The notes below the pieces were generated by a model. The model made no database searches. It was not told the DNA's origin and saw only the letters and a list, made by a program, of their open reading frames with translations. The translations under genes were made by a program, and so were the position numbers. 64,000 nt of DNA from Oncomelania hupensis (Eukaryota; Mollusca; Gastropoda; Littorinimorpha; Pomatiopsidae): contig CM072513.1 of NCBI GenBank assembly GCA_036898135.1, positions 33,033,691-33,097,690 of the forward strand, written 5' to 3'. Within the stretch, counting starts at the first letter, position 1; each line of letters opens with the position of its first letter. Shown one piece after another: positions 43,307-55,030 of this stretch.

Positions 43307-44305
43307 TGTCGCGAGAGGCTAGTTCAACCCCAGCACTAAGGCTTCAAGCCTCCAACGCTTTGACCTATATAAGTTAAGTCGCTGACTAGCAGATGATTGA
43401 AGTTAAGTTATTCTCAGCATGGGTAGGCTACAGTTTCACTAAGATAAGCCGTGACCTCATCCAGCTGACCAATCACCCGCAACTCCCACTAGGTGGCGTT
43501 ACTATTCTCGTAGTCTCGCACGATAGCAGATCCCAGCGGGAGGATAGTTAGTCTTTGCCTGAACAGCACTGTAGAAGGACCCACGTTGTAAAATCTCTCT
43601 CAGAAAGACTAAAGCAGGTGACGGGTGAAAATCATTCATCACAGTATAGCCAGAGCCTGACATTGTCAAGAAGACAAGCAGGGATTTTGGTACACGGCAG
43701 GGAAAAAATCCTACAGAGAGACAACCTTGACACGTGGCCTGCAACTTTGAGCAGCGAGAGCATTGGGCTCCACTAGCTCAATAGTCAACCACCAAGAAGA
43801 AGAGGCAACAACACCGCACATCGCCGATAAAAGCTAGGGTCCTCTGAAACCGTGCGCACATACTGATCTGCGATAGTCTACTCGTCCAGAAAAACGAATA
43901 ATAGGACAGAAAGAACTAATAGCCCAATGATGAGACAGTAACAAATATCGAGAACAGTAGCTGCATAGACCCATCAAGGAGCGAACTACTCGAAGTGAAA
44001 TTTGGACATTTAAGTTAGTGTAGAGATTAGAAGACGTTGTATAGAGTAGAGGAAATAAATGTGTGATATTTACTGTTAACAAGTGGCTCGACTACCTATG
44101 TTTCATAGCCGTGCGAGAGCTAGTGTGTCAGTGAATCTTTACCATTTTCTCCCTATCTCTATCTCCACACACAGACCGAGCTAAACTTATAAATGTATTA
44201 AGATTAGTCATAGGGTGATTACACTAGCCGATTCCCGCCGACGATAGACGAGTGGGTAATAGCCTTCCAGTGTGCAGTGCCCAGCAATAACAGACCCAGG
44301 TCACA
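43307..44305 (+). mobile_element. Solo LTR, divergent relative of element 2 LTR (999 bp)
   Basis: It starts TGTCGCGAGAGGCTAG and ends CCCAGGTCACA. The 3' third aligns with the element 2 LTR: AATAAATGTGTGAT, CAAGTGGCT, TTCATAGCCGTG and CATAGGGTGA. GTCTC at 43302-43306 and 44306-44310 is a perfect 5-bp duplication. It is a distinct, shorter subfamily. Confidence 0.85.
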
Positions 44306-44310
44306 GTCTC

Positions 44311-44439
44311 AACGCTTATGTACACTCTCATTACAAACACAGTTTAAAGGAAATGTTGTGTTTTTTTAAATTAAAAAGTGACGTCCTTATGATCTCTCGG
44401 TTTGCATAAGTTTGGTTTTTACGTTGAAGGCATAGGTAA
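44311..44439. other. Short unassigned spacer
   Basis: Nothing recognised. Confidence 0.3.
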
Positions 44440-44925
44440 AGTTTAAGTATATACCAAACTTGAACCAAATCCCTCGAGTAGTTTGGGCGAAAATAGGATT
44501 AGAAAATACAGCAACAAATTATGACGCCACCATGATAACGTCACACGACAACGTCACTCAATATACCAAATAGAGTTTCGTTTCAGGCTGAAGGCATGTG
44601 TGCACTCCAAATACATAAAAAGTTTTTGTTTTTAACCATTCTGTATTTTACAACAACAAGAAAAAAATGACGTAATGATTACATCACTTGATTTGCATGA
44701 GTTTGGTTTTACCTTGGAGGTACAGGTAAAATCTAAGTAAATAAGATTAGAAAAAAAATTGAAATGAAAATGACATCACCATGATGACATCACCCAACAT
44801 GCATAATGTTTTTAATCATCTGGTAGGGTTCACTAAATACCAAGTTTGAAAGAAATCTGTCCATTAGTTTCAGAGAAAAGTGCTCGAATTTCACCTCCGG
44901 ACGCCGCACGCTGGACGGACAAAAC
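44440..44925 (+). repeat. Interspersed repeat Q, copy 3 (two partial units)
   Basis: ACCAAACTTGAACCAAATCCC with AGTAGTTTGGGCGAAAATAGG appears at the start and CCAAGTTTGAAAGAAATC with TCCATTAGTTTCAGAGAA at the end, with an internal partial repetition of TTTGGTTTTAC and ACAGGTAAA words. Confidence 0.55.
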
Positions 44926-45225
44926 CAAAAACTAGTTACCGACTTTTACCAAACCATTGTATGCAAACACGTCAGCTTTAACACGAATTTTCTTTGTTCC
45001 ACCCCAGCTGATCTACGGAGATTTCGCTAATTAGAAAACAAACAATAACAATTATTCAAGCGAAAATTAACCTATAGCCTTGAATTCATTATTCAATGCA
45101 CAAAAGATCATCACAAAGACAAAGATAGCTTAACGAGCAACCAGTGTGCAGACATTATTGATTTTGGAAGCCGTTGAGAAAGTTGTGTGTGTGAGCGCGC
45201 GCGCGCCTGTTTGTGTTTGTGTGTG

Positions 45226-45276
<51 letters not shown>

Positions 45277-46148
45277 CTGAATAATTATATGCTTGTCTGT
45301 GTGAGGGTGTGTGTGTGTATGTGTGTGTGTGCGCGCGCGGGTTTAGTATGGCGATTAGCCTACTACCCACATATCTGGCCTAAGACTGTGTGTCATGGCT
45401 GAGTTGCGCGACCCAACGAAATCTCAGGCGAGGAGGACCACCGGTGAACTGCCTCTACCATGCTGTCATGCGTCCCGTCCCGTCCCGCCGTCCGCATGAG
45501 GGTGAGCGATCTATCTCCTTGTAACACTCTTTCCACAGCGCTCAAAGGCGACGTTGATCATTACTCATCCGCACTGAAAGACTTCCAATGCCCGGTCGTT
45601 GACACGTGGATGAACTGCTTAATGTTACATTGTCTCCGCGCAAATATATTGATTGAATTCTGTCTAGACCCGTATTTGGATTCTTTGTCAGTAACCAATT
45701 TCCGTGTGAACAATGATTTGTTCCTAATTAGTAGTAATACTAGAGTTTCAAAACTCCTTTACGAGCCAAACGTGGCTAATTGTGAATAGATCCATTTAAG
45801 TTAAAGGCACATTTCTGAGTTTTAGTTGACAATAAATCTATATTGTATTGTACTGTTAAAACAATAATGTAAGATTTAAAAAAAAAAGATAGCGTACCCC
45901 GTTCCATTTAAGAATTAAACATGGCTTAATATCAGAAAGCTAAAACTGGGGCGGGGTGGGGTAGGGAAGGAAGGTATCATTTAATAACGACAATATGTTA
46001 ATTAAAAGACAATGGACTAATATTCCTTTTTCGGCTTTAGTTTAAGAACCAAACCTTGCCTGGCCTTGATTTCTGATAATGACATCTCCCTCCTCCCCCC
46101 TCACCCCCTCCTCACCCCACTCCCCGAACTTCTTCACATTCTCATCCT
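44926..46148. other. Unassigned sequence with (CT)n and (GT)n tracts; one unrecognised ORF
   Basis: A (CT)n run at 45232-45270 is flanked by GT/GC-alternating tracts. A 109-codon plus frame at 45460-45789 (opening MLSCVPSRPAVRMRV) matches no family I recognise and has no supporting context; it may be chance. Confidence 0.4.
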
Positions 46149-46161
46149 TGTGGTCTTAAGA

Positions 46162-46732
46162 TCCCTCGTTGGGGTGCCGGGGTTTTCAGTATAAATAGTA
46201 TCCCCACCTTTTGGAAAGTTAGTGCTTTAAATTCCCACTGTCGCTGTCTTTCTCATTTGCTCTTTCTCATTCCTGCTGTGTTCTATCAATCTGCTATACT
46301 ATCTTCTTCTTCGCTAGACCAGTCGCCTACCTTTTTTCTTGAAAACTCTTCCGGGACAAGACTCCTTATTTGTGTATGAGGTCTGTTGGATCAGCTTGGG
46401 AATATTGGATGCTTTTCTGCCAGGTCACTATGGCTTCCTATGATGTTATTATTTAGCAATGTAGGCATTTTATATGTATGTGTTTTGTTGATATTTTATA
46501 TTGATGTTTGTATTCTATTTTGTTTTTGTATACGGGGGTTCGATAAATTAGAGTACAGCCTCAGCGTCCCCTGAGTGGGATGTCTTTATTGTAAAGTGAC
46601 TGGCTGGTGGAGAGCTTTCAGTTTTACCACTAGGGTTGTTTCAGCAGATCTTTTATGCGGATCAGGGGTTGTCCGGTCCTGATTTGGCTCGGAAGAGTCC
46701 GCTGGACCTAAAGCAATAATCATGTAATGTAA
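46162..46732 (+). mobile_element. TGTAA-tailed retroposon, copy 1
   Basis: About 570 bp beginning near CCCTCGTTGGGGTGCCGGGG and ending CTAAAGCAATAATCATGTAATGTAA. TGTGGTCTTAAGA brackets it at 46149-46161 and 46733-46745 (the first bases may belong to the tail). It contains no coding domain. The same 5' start in copies 2 and 3 argues that this is a full unit rather than a random LINE truncation. Confidence 0.8.
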
Positions 46733-46745
46733 TGTGGTCTTAAGA

Positions 46746-47469
46746 AAGGAAAAACGTGGCCTGGTGTTGAGTGAAGAGTGGAGTAGGGTGAGGTTAATTT
46801 CGCATGAAGTGACACGTACGTTTGACGCGGCGTAGGCTGTCAACCTTGGCACTATAAAACCAGCACAAGGACCAGTTCAAGGTATTGAAAATACAGGCTT
46901 TGAATTCATAACAATATCTTGGCGCTGCACGGGGCCAGTAATACACCCTCGTGTTTTGTTTATGTTGCATTATTTTAGCCCTGTTCCACATTGAGAAACA
47001 GAATTTTAATACATCGAAAGCTTGTCGTTTTATCTGAAGATTCGTTGAGTTGATCTTAATCTCCTCTCTGTCTTTCTGCATGTTGCTAATGATTGATGTA
47101 CATATTGAGTGCAAGGCAACTCCTACGTGTGTTTGACACAAACGTTTTGTCTCCCTTGTTTATGCTCGCAGCAATTAGGCGACTCGGGCTCCTTGAGTTC
47201 AATCTTATATCGGCCAGCGTTTTGAGAAGCGTTTGAGCCGGCAAAGCGCTATATAAAATCGATCAAATAAAATTAATCAACAGAATAAATAAAACTAAAA
47301 CGTTAGGCGCCTTCCAATTTCTGTTGCCAGCCAGCCAACATGTGGACGCTTTGTTCGCATTAAGATGTTTTACCTGAGGACTTCATCCATGGAGTATATG
47401 ATCTCTTTCTTTTTCTCTCTGTCTCTCTGTCTCTGTCTCTCTTTAATCTGTTTAATTGGTGTTAAAGGT
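46746..47469. other. Unassigned sequence; possible L2/SINE-type 3' end
   Basis: GGCAAAGCGCTATATAAAATCGATC near 47244-47268 resembles the AGCGCTATATAAA terminus common to many L2-mobilised SINEs. Upstream sequence is not otherwise recognisable, and a 115-codon minus frame (46794-47141) matches nothing I know. Confidence 0.35.
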
Positions 47470-49960
47470 AATTTATATTATGTTTATTAAAAGCTTTTTT
47501 TATCAAACAGAACTTTTCAAGTGCGGTCAAGGGTTCATTATTAGAATCAAAAACAGTAAGTATGGGTGTTTCACAGGGAAGTGCTAGAGCTCCTATTTTA
47601 TTTTCTATAATGATTAATGATATGAAAAATATTGATTAAAAAGATTTCATCATATCACTTTTTGCTGACGATATTGCATTATGGAAAACTGTTTCGTGTA
47701 AGTTTCATAAACAAAATAGACGAACAAAATTTATATTAAAGGAGTGTCAATACATGGTTGACATTATTATAAAATTTACCTTTGACAATGGATTCTGTTT
47801 ATCGGGAGACAAAACAGTTTTTATAATATTTAGAAAAAAAGTTATTGATTTTAATAATAATACATTTTTATCAATTAAGGGAAACAATATACATGTTTAT
47901 CCAAGTAAATCTGTTAAATTTCTTGGAATTGTTTTGCATTATAAACTTTTTGTGGAATTGTCATATTAAACACTTAATTGACAAAGCAAGAAAGAAAATA
48001 AGTTTATTAAAAGTGCTATCTAAACAACCTTGGGCAAACAACTCTTCATGTTTGATCTATATAGCTACTGCTACTATTAGATCTATATTAAATTATGGAA
48101 AAGAAGTCTATTTTACAAAATCAGCTTTAAATAGGTTGACTAGCATTGATTCCATGTACCTCAGTGGTCTTCAATGTCAAAAACATATAAAGAAGCAGGG
48201 GTACTACGATTTCTTGACCAAAACAGATTACAAACTGCACAATATGTTACACGGGCAAAATCAATTGTAAATTCAACAACAATTGAGCTAGGTGAAAATA
48301 TTGAAATTAATAAAAGATTTAAAAATTAAAGTGTTTTTATGTCAATTAATGAATACATATTTCCTTTAACAGACTCCACATCAATTGATACAACGTCACC
48401 ATGTGTTATTCCTTGCAGCCCATATCCGCTTTCCCCCGTGGGGATGCCGGGGGTTTCAGTATAAATAGCATCCCCACTTTCTGGAAATTTAGTGCTTTAA
48501 ATTCCCACTGTCATTGTCTTTCTCCTTTGTTCTTTCTCATTCCTGTTCTATCTATCTACTATACTATCTTCTTCTTCGCTAGACCAGTCACCTACCTTTT
48601 TTCTTGAAAACTCTTCCGGGACAAACTCCTCATTTGTGTGTGAGGTCTGTTGGGTCAGCTTGGGAATATTGGATGCTTTCTGCCAAATAGTCCACTGGGG
48701 CTTCCTATGATGCTATTATTTGGCAATGTAGGCATTTTATATGTACGTGTTTTGCTGATATTGTATAATAATGTTTGTATTCTATTTTGTTTTTGTAAAC
48801 GGGGGGTCGATAAATTAGAGTATAGCCTCAGCGTCCCTTGCGTGGGATGTCTTTATTGTAAAGTGACCGGCTGGTAGATTGCCTTCAGTGTTACCACTAG
48901 GGTTGTTTGGTTGTTTCGGCAGATCTTTTATGCGGATCAGGGGTGAGTCCTCTTTCACGTCTCTGGTCCTGATTTGGCTCGGAAGAGTCCGCTGGACCTA
49001 AAGCAATAACCATGTACTGTAATGTAATATCCGCTTTGGCTTCTTTTAGCTCCGGAGATAATTTTGGATTATAGAGATATTTTGAAAAAAGAAAATCCTT
49101 TCTTATTGGCAACAATTGCACAAGAATATATTCATTTGTATTCTCAAAATTCGTTGCACATATATACTGATGAATCAGTTTTAGACAATGGAAATATTGG
49201 AGCAGCATTTTATATTCCCGATTTTAAAATATCCCGACAATATTTTTTACAGAAAGGTAGTACGATTTTTACAGCTGAAGTAATTGCAATATTAATTAGT
49301 CTATCATTCATAACTAATTTGGCTAGTATTCCTTTAAAAAAAAAAACAATATTTTCTCAGCATTATCGGCTTTGTCATCTTGGGTTAGTAAAGAGAGACA
49401 GGAACTGCTAACAGAAATAAAGATGTTATGTCATCAAATCATTACCAGGGGATCGGATATTTCATTAATTTGGATACCTAGTCATTTACATATATTAGGA
49501 AATGTAATTGTTGACCACATAGCAAAGAGTGCTGCATCTTTAGATGAATCCATTAAATTATTTTTCAACTTGACAACAAATGAAATTAACGATCAACTAA
49601 AGCGATGTGATTGGAATCAGTGGAATTAGAAATACAAGCAAGAGGTCATTAAAAAAATGACTTGGATAATTCACCAGTATCAAAAAGTGTTATATCTATT
49701 TCAAAATCTGTTCATATCAACAGTTTATTTCACAGAATAAGGCTAAATGCTTGGCGTGCTCGTTTCATAAATCCTCCAGTACTTTGTATTTGTGGTAGCA
49801 TTTTGAAAGTAAATCACTTAATATTTAAATGTCAACAAAATTATAACAACTTTCAGCGTTTACTCATTAGATTAAATAAACTAAAGCTACCTATATCAAT
49901 CTCAAGTATTGCTTATCCAAAATATCTGATTGGTCATTGAGCTTAATGCTCATAGATTTA
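47470..49960 (+). pseudogene. LINE with RNase H (I-superfamily-like), decayed
   Basis: Consecutive plus-strand pieces spell one LINE protein. RT has VSMGVSQGSARAPILFSIMI and SLFADDIALWK; the thumb region has SVKFLGIVLHYK and a DKARKKISLLKVLSKQPW block. RNase H begins IHIYTDESVLDNGNIGAAFY and continues FTAEVIAILISLSF and SLIWIPSHLHILGN. A CCHC-like C-terminus CICGSILKVNHLIFKC closes it. RNase H after RT points to the I/Ingi/LOA group. There are several frame changes and a stop before the YADD-like motif. A 594-bp retroposon splits the RT-RNase H linker; the host sequence resumes directly after it. Confidence 0.75.
48433..49026 (+). mobile_element. TGTAA-tailed retroposon, copy 2 (nested in LINE)
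   Basis: A 594-bp unit with a perfect 11-bp duplication ATATCCGCTTT at 48422-48432 and 49027-49037. It begins CCCCCGTGGGGATGCCGGGG and ends GTACTGTAATGTA. Because the interrupted LINE reads through when it is removed, its boundaries are the best defined of the family. Confidence 0.9.
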
Positions 49961-50584
49961 ATTAGAAGTTATGAATTATTAATTTTTTTTCATTTTTTTT
50001 GTAATTTGTCGTTTTAACTTCTAACAATTAGTCTTGCAATGTTTTTTAATTCTTTGTACCTAATTTATTTAATGTAGCATTATTAGTTCCAATAAACATT
50101 TCTTCATTATTTATTTCTTTATTTTGGGATGGGAGGGGAGGGGGCGGAGAAAATTATTTATTACTTTGTTTTAATTTTTATTTTTATTTTATCAATTTCT
50201 TTTTTTGGGGTGGGGGTGGGGTGGGGTGTGAGGGGAATGGGGAATAGTGGGAGGGGGGGGGGGGGTAGGGGCCTGGAGGCCCAACTTCAACTTTCTGTAA
50301 GACGCACAATGACATATATAAGTACTTCGTTCTTCACATGTGAAGTTGAAAGGTTAATTTGTTTTTTGTTTTTTAATGTGAAGTAATTGTTATAAGGGAA
50401 CGTATGTTGTTAAAAGTATATGTATATGTCAGTAGTATGATGATTTTTATGGTTTGATTAATTAATTAATTAAGTTGGAAAATATCTATGATGTGCGCAT
50501 GGTAGATTTTGTAAATTGGTTATGTTACATCAGTACAACTTATGTTAATCTGATGAATAAAAATTAATACAACAACAACAACAA

Positions 50585-50628
<44 letters not shown>

Positions 50629-50751
50629 ACCCCTTGGGGTCATGAGCAATCTTGCCACTGTAGATTGTTCAAACCTATAAAGGGAAAAGTGAAAGCCCCA
50701 GTTGAAAACCTGTCTTTCCTTTGTAGGCAAGACAGATTCACTGCGGCAACA
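49961..50751. other. LINE 3' region and unassigned sequence with G- and CT-rich tracts
   Basis: AT-rich tail of the preceding LINE to about 50110, then G-rich tracts (50125-50270) and a (CT)n run at 50585-50628. No coding signal. Confidence 0.4.
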
Positions 50752-51310
50752 GTACCCCCGTTGGAGTGCCGGGGGTTTTCAGTATAAATAGTATCCCCAC
50801 TTTATGGAAATTTAGTGCTTCAAATTCCCACTGTCGCTGTCTTCCTCATTTACTCTTTCCCATTCCTGCTCTGTCCTATCACTCTGCTATACTATCTTCT
50901 TCTTCGCTAGATCAATGACCTACCTTTTTTCTTGAAAACTCTTCCTGGACAAGACTCCTTGTTTGTGTATGAGGTCTGTTGGATCAGCTTGGGAGTGTTG
51001 GACGCTTTCTGCCGGGTGGTCACTAGGGCTTCCTATGATGTTATTATTTAGCACTATAGGCATTTTATATGTATGTGTTTTGTTGATGATTTATAATGAT
51101 GTTTGTATTCTATTTTGTTTTTGTAACCGGGGGTTCGAGTAGTTGGGGTAAAGCCTCAGCCGTCCCCTGCGTGGGATGTCTTTATTGTAAAGTGACTGGC
51201 CGGTGGAGGGCATTCAATTTTCCCACTAGGGTTGTTTCGGCAGATCTTTTATGCGGATTGGGGGTTGTCCGGTCCTGATTTGGCTCGGAAGAGTCCGCTG
51301 GACCTAAAGC
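50752..51310 (+). mobile_element. TGTAA-tailed retroposon, copy 3
   Basis: It starts CCCCCGTTGGAGTGCCGGGG and ends GGACCTAAAGCAACAATC, with a tail of AATC units instead of TGTAA, grading into a long (CT)n. No target duplication could be defined, perhaps because of the tail expansion. Confidence 0.7.
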
Positions 51311-51331
51311 AACAATCAATCAATCAATCAA

Positions 51332-51433
<102 letters not shown>

Positions 51434-51590
51434 ACACAACGTCAAACATTCAGCGTCATGCATTGGACTGCTAGAATCAATCAACATAAGTAGCACACTT
51501 TTGCAGCTGAACACTCTCAAACACACTTCAGAAATGTCCGCGACGGTATTAACCTTTTGGAACTTATTTCCAACCGGCTAATGGAAAAGG

Positions 51591-51661
51591 GAAACATTAC
51601 ATTACATTACATGATTATTGCTTTAGGTCCAGCGGACTCTTCCGAGCCAAATCAGGACCGG
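51591..51661 (-). mobile_element. 71-bp 3'-end copy of the TGTAA-tailed retroposon
   Basis: The minus strand gives GGTCCTGATTTGGCTCGG, the conserved TCCGCTGGACCTAAAGCAAT segment and an ATGTA tail. It is flanked by AATGGAAAAGG (51580-51590 and 51662-51672), an 11-bp duplication. Confidence 0.75.
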
Positions 51662-51678
51662 AATGGAAAAGGAAAAGA

Positions 51679-51683
51679 AGAAC

Positions 51684-51743
<60 letters not shown>

Positions 51744-51787
51744 GGGAGAGAGAGAGAGAAAGAGAGAGGGAGAGAGAGAGAGAGATA
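51679..51787. repeat. (GA)n microsatellite
   Basis: Imperfect GA run with GGGAGA interruptions. Confidence 0.9.
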
Positions 51788-51828
51788 GATCTTTTCCAGC
51801 TGAAGAGGCCACTGCCGGTACAAGATCT

Positions 51829-52349
51829 AAGGGTGAAATTATACTGCCACGCACGACTGAAGTGAGGACCGAAAAAAGTCGTGTCCTCTTCTTTATTTCC
51901 TATCGGTGATTATACTGACACGACTAGACGTAAAAAGTCGTGCGGATGAAAAAAGACGTGCGGACGTGCAACACTTCTTTAAAACGCGCGGAAGGTCCCG
52001 ATCTTCTATCGAAGTGTTTCGTTACCATCCGGTCTGTTTCCTGCCAAGTTGGAGGACGAAAAATTGATTGTGATGGTGCGCTGCAGAAAATTGATATATA
52101 ACAAAGCGGACAAAAATCACAGCAATCGGGAACTTATTCAAAAAGCATGGGAAAACATTGCTAGGGAAATGGGAAATGAAGGTAAAGGTGATTCTGATGA
52201 ATACATTTGGATATTGAATTTTGTTTTAACCAGCCCGTTTGCTTATGTTTGGTGTCTGTTATCGAATGAATAATGAATATGGATATACAGTTGGCTTTGA
52301 ATAGTTTAAATACCTCTACCCTGTCTCTCTGTCTCTGTCTCTGTCTCTG

Positions 52350-52383
<34 letters not shown>

Positions 52384-52675
52384 GGGTAGGCATGAATGAG
52401 CAAACATGTGCATAGGAGGGTGTGTGTGTGTGGAGGTGTGTGTGGGGGGGGGAGGGTGTGTGGGTGTGTGTGTTTGAAAGTGCATCCCAGATACATTGAT
52501 ACATTGATTTTGATTAGTCATTGTTTTATTGTTGCACTGCCACAGAACAATTTTTCGTTTTTGTTTACACAGTCGGACGAAGTCGCGCGGACCTATATGA
52601 TCACCACTTCCGACCTAGCTGCCCGTCCGTTTCGGTCCGCACTTCAGACGTGCGTGGCAGTATAATTTCACCCTT
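51829..52675. mobile_element. 847-bp DNA transposon with 46-bp TIRs
   Basis: The ends starting AAGGGTGAAATTATACTGCC are inverted copies over 46 bp with two mismatches (51829-51874 against 52630-52675). It contains a MADF-like reading frame but no DDE transposase. A CTGT/CTCT tract and GT/GGGG tract fill the right half. The flanks give TAA on the left and TTA on the right, not an identical duplication. A MADF partner gene and such ends recall PIF/Harbinger-group elements. Confidence 0.8.
52049..52273 (+). pseudogene. MADF-like DNA-binding domain, first-exon remnant
   Basis: The frame gives EDEKLIVMVRCRKLIYNKAD, then a HSNRELIQKAWENIAREMGN block. This is the start of a MADF (Myb/SANT-like) domain, with the Trp of the second helix in place. 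At 52182 the coding-like part meets AAGGTAAAG, a good splice-donor context, after which the frame turns to unrelated hydrophobic sequence. The first codon is TTG rather than ATG. MADF proteins accompany some PIF/Harbinger transposases, probably for end binding. Only an exon-1-like piece remains. Confidence 0.55.
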
Positions 52676-53401
<726 letters not shown>

Positions 53402-53412
53402 GTCCGTCTCCA

Positions 53413-53672
53413 TCCGATGGTGTGGCCACGTCGCCAGATCATCAGGCCTTGCAGAGACTATTCTGCAAGGCACAGTGCAAGGAGGTAGAGGAGGAGGAGG
53501 GAGACCGAAAAAGAGGTGGGAGGACAACATTCGAGGATGGACTGGTTTGACACTGAGCGAAGCCATAAAGGCTGCTGAGGACAGAGAAAGATGGAGTATG
53601 CTGGTTAAACGATCATCTGTGGTGCCCCTACGACCTTCGGGTTACGGGACAGGATAGAATAGGATAGGATAG
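53413..53672 (+). pseudogene. RTE-type LINE, 260-bp 3' copy
   Basis: It encodes only the RTE basic tail: RWCGHVARSSGLAETILQG, GRPKKRWEDNIRGWTGLTL and VKRSSVVPLRPSGYGTG, then GGGACAGGATAGAATAGGAT. GTCCGTCTCCA at 53402-53412 and 53673-53683 is a perfect 11-bp duplication. It is a severe 5' truncation with an otherwise open frame. Confidence 0.9.
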
Positions 53673-53683
53673 GTCCGTCTCCA

Positions 53684-53744
53684 AATAGCGGTCTCCTTGC
53701 CTTTACACCACATGTTTAAGTTATAGATGTGTGGTTGGCCGTGT

Positions 53745-53781
<37 letters not shown>

Positions 53782-54059
53782 CGAGAGAGAGAGAGAGAGG
53801 GAGAGAGAGTGTGTGTGTGTGCGTGTGTGTGTGTATGTAAAACATGTGTTCAAAGGAACAGAGGGACGAAATGTTTTTTACCGTCGTAGTGATCTCTTTT
53901 CATCGTGCTTGCGGTACTGAAGCGACAGTGCCTTTAATTGCAGACAAAATTTTGTTCGTCCTTATACAGGGGAGGTAAATACCATCATAACTCTCTCATT
54001 TGCGGAGGTTGTTTTTTTCAGGGAACGCGGGAGTCTTTAGATTTGGTTCATCACTGGCT
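53684..54059. other. Unassigned sequence with (GA)n
   Basis: (GA)n run at 53748-53808 passing into (GT)n. No coding region recognised. Confidence 0.4.
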
Positions 54060-54300
54060 GAAATGCCCCACCGCCGTACCTCAAGTGGTAGAGCGTTCGT
54101 CTGGCACACCGATAACCCAGGTGGGCGATATAAAATGTGGCCATTTTAACGGTCCATTTTAGCAGTATGATTGCTCTGGTGGTTCAGTGGACTCAGGTCC
54201 CTACCCCTCTTTCTCTGGGATGGTTATCCCCGTCTGCCATATCGCCAATGGTGGGTGTAGACGTTAATCCTCATTGTTCATGACGGCTAAAACAGACACG
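54060..54300 (+). other. Possible degenerate tRNA-derived SINE
   Basis: CCGTACCTCAAGTGGTAGAG at 54073-54092 matches a tRNA D-arm/A-box, and GTTCGTCTGGCACACCGATA has anticodon-arm flavour. The expected GGTTCGANNCC B-box is replaced by GGTGGGCGATA, so it is not a functional tRNA gene. Confidence 0.3.
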
Positions 54301-55030
54301 TTTCCCAACGAAAGTTTAGTTGACTTTTAGGATAGAGCATTGGGAATGTTTTCTTCTCCTTTTCTTTAAAAAAAAACCAACACACAACCCACAACAATTT
54401 AGAGAGTTTCTATAGCCTCAACTTGTGTTCATTGCCTACGCTAGCCTAATAACTAGCCCGTTTAGGCCTACGAACCTAGTAGTATAGGGCTGTTCGTTTA
54501 CATTCATAAAAATACACCAGAAAAGTGATTTTGCATCTTTACCATGCCCATAGGAGGAGACACTTGAAACCTAGACATATTGCAAAAGGTATGTTGAAAA
54601 TCTCAATCGGAACCATAAACTCCGCCATTTTACATAGAAAAGCAAAAGCAGCCCCAAAACAGCACCCTTTTATCGGAGCAAAGTACGCATATTTTAATGA
54701 ATCAACAACATCAACAAATGGTGAGAGAATACATTCAAAGCATTTATTCAAGCTTACGTTTATAACAATTGACCCTCTACATGCCAAAAATACCAGAAAT
54801 TTACATGAGTCCATTTCTAGATAAAGTGGAGTGTTCCCTGGAACCTAAAATCTGCCTCCTTTGCCGTTCCTGGCCAATATGAAAGGATCAGCCAGGGTAT
54901 TTTGTTCCTGGCAAATTTTTCAGAGATCTCTCGCTTGCTACACCTCACCACTTTCTAAACCGGACACTCTTATCACCTTCTTGACCCCCGGATCAGTGTT
55001 GCGGGCGTCGCCAACTCCCGGTAGTTAGCG
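54301..55030. other. Unassigned sequence
   Basis: A 99-codon plus frame at 54525-54824 (opening MILHLYHAHRRRHLK) and its minus shadow match nothing I recognise. No termini or tandem structure seen. Confidence 0.35.

Noticed and set aside
45460..45789. Host protein-coding exon (also considered: 46794-47141 minus, 54525-54824, 58145-58486)
   Set aside because: No recognisable domain, no splice context or conserved neighbour; frames of this length are expected by chance.
51557..51865. Open frames of Arg/Glu or Leu/Ser repeats across (GA)n and (CT)n tracts (here and at 45187, 50545, 51232, 52829, 53642, 58673)
   Set aside because: They are translations of dinucleotide repeats, open on both strands.
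54060..54140. Functional tRNA gene
   Set aside because: A D-arm-like segment exists, but there is no B-box and no acceptor stem pairing; at best a decayed SINE.
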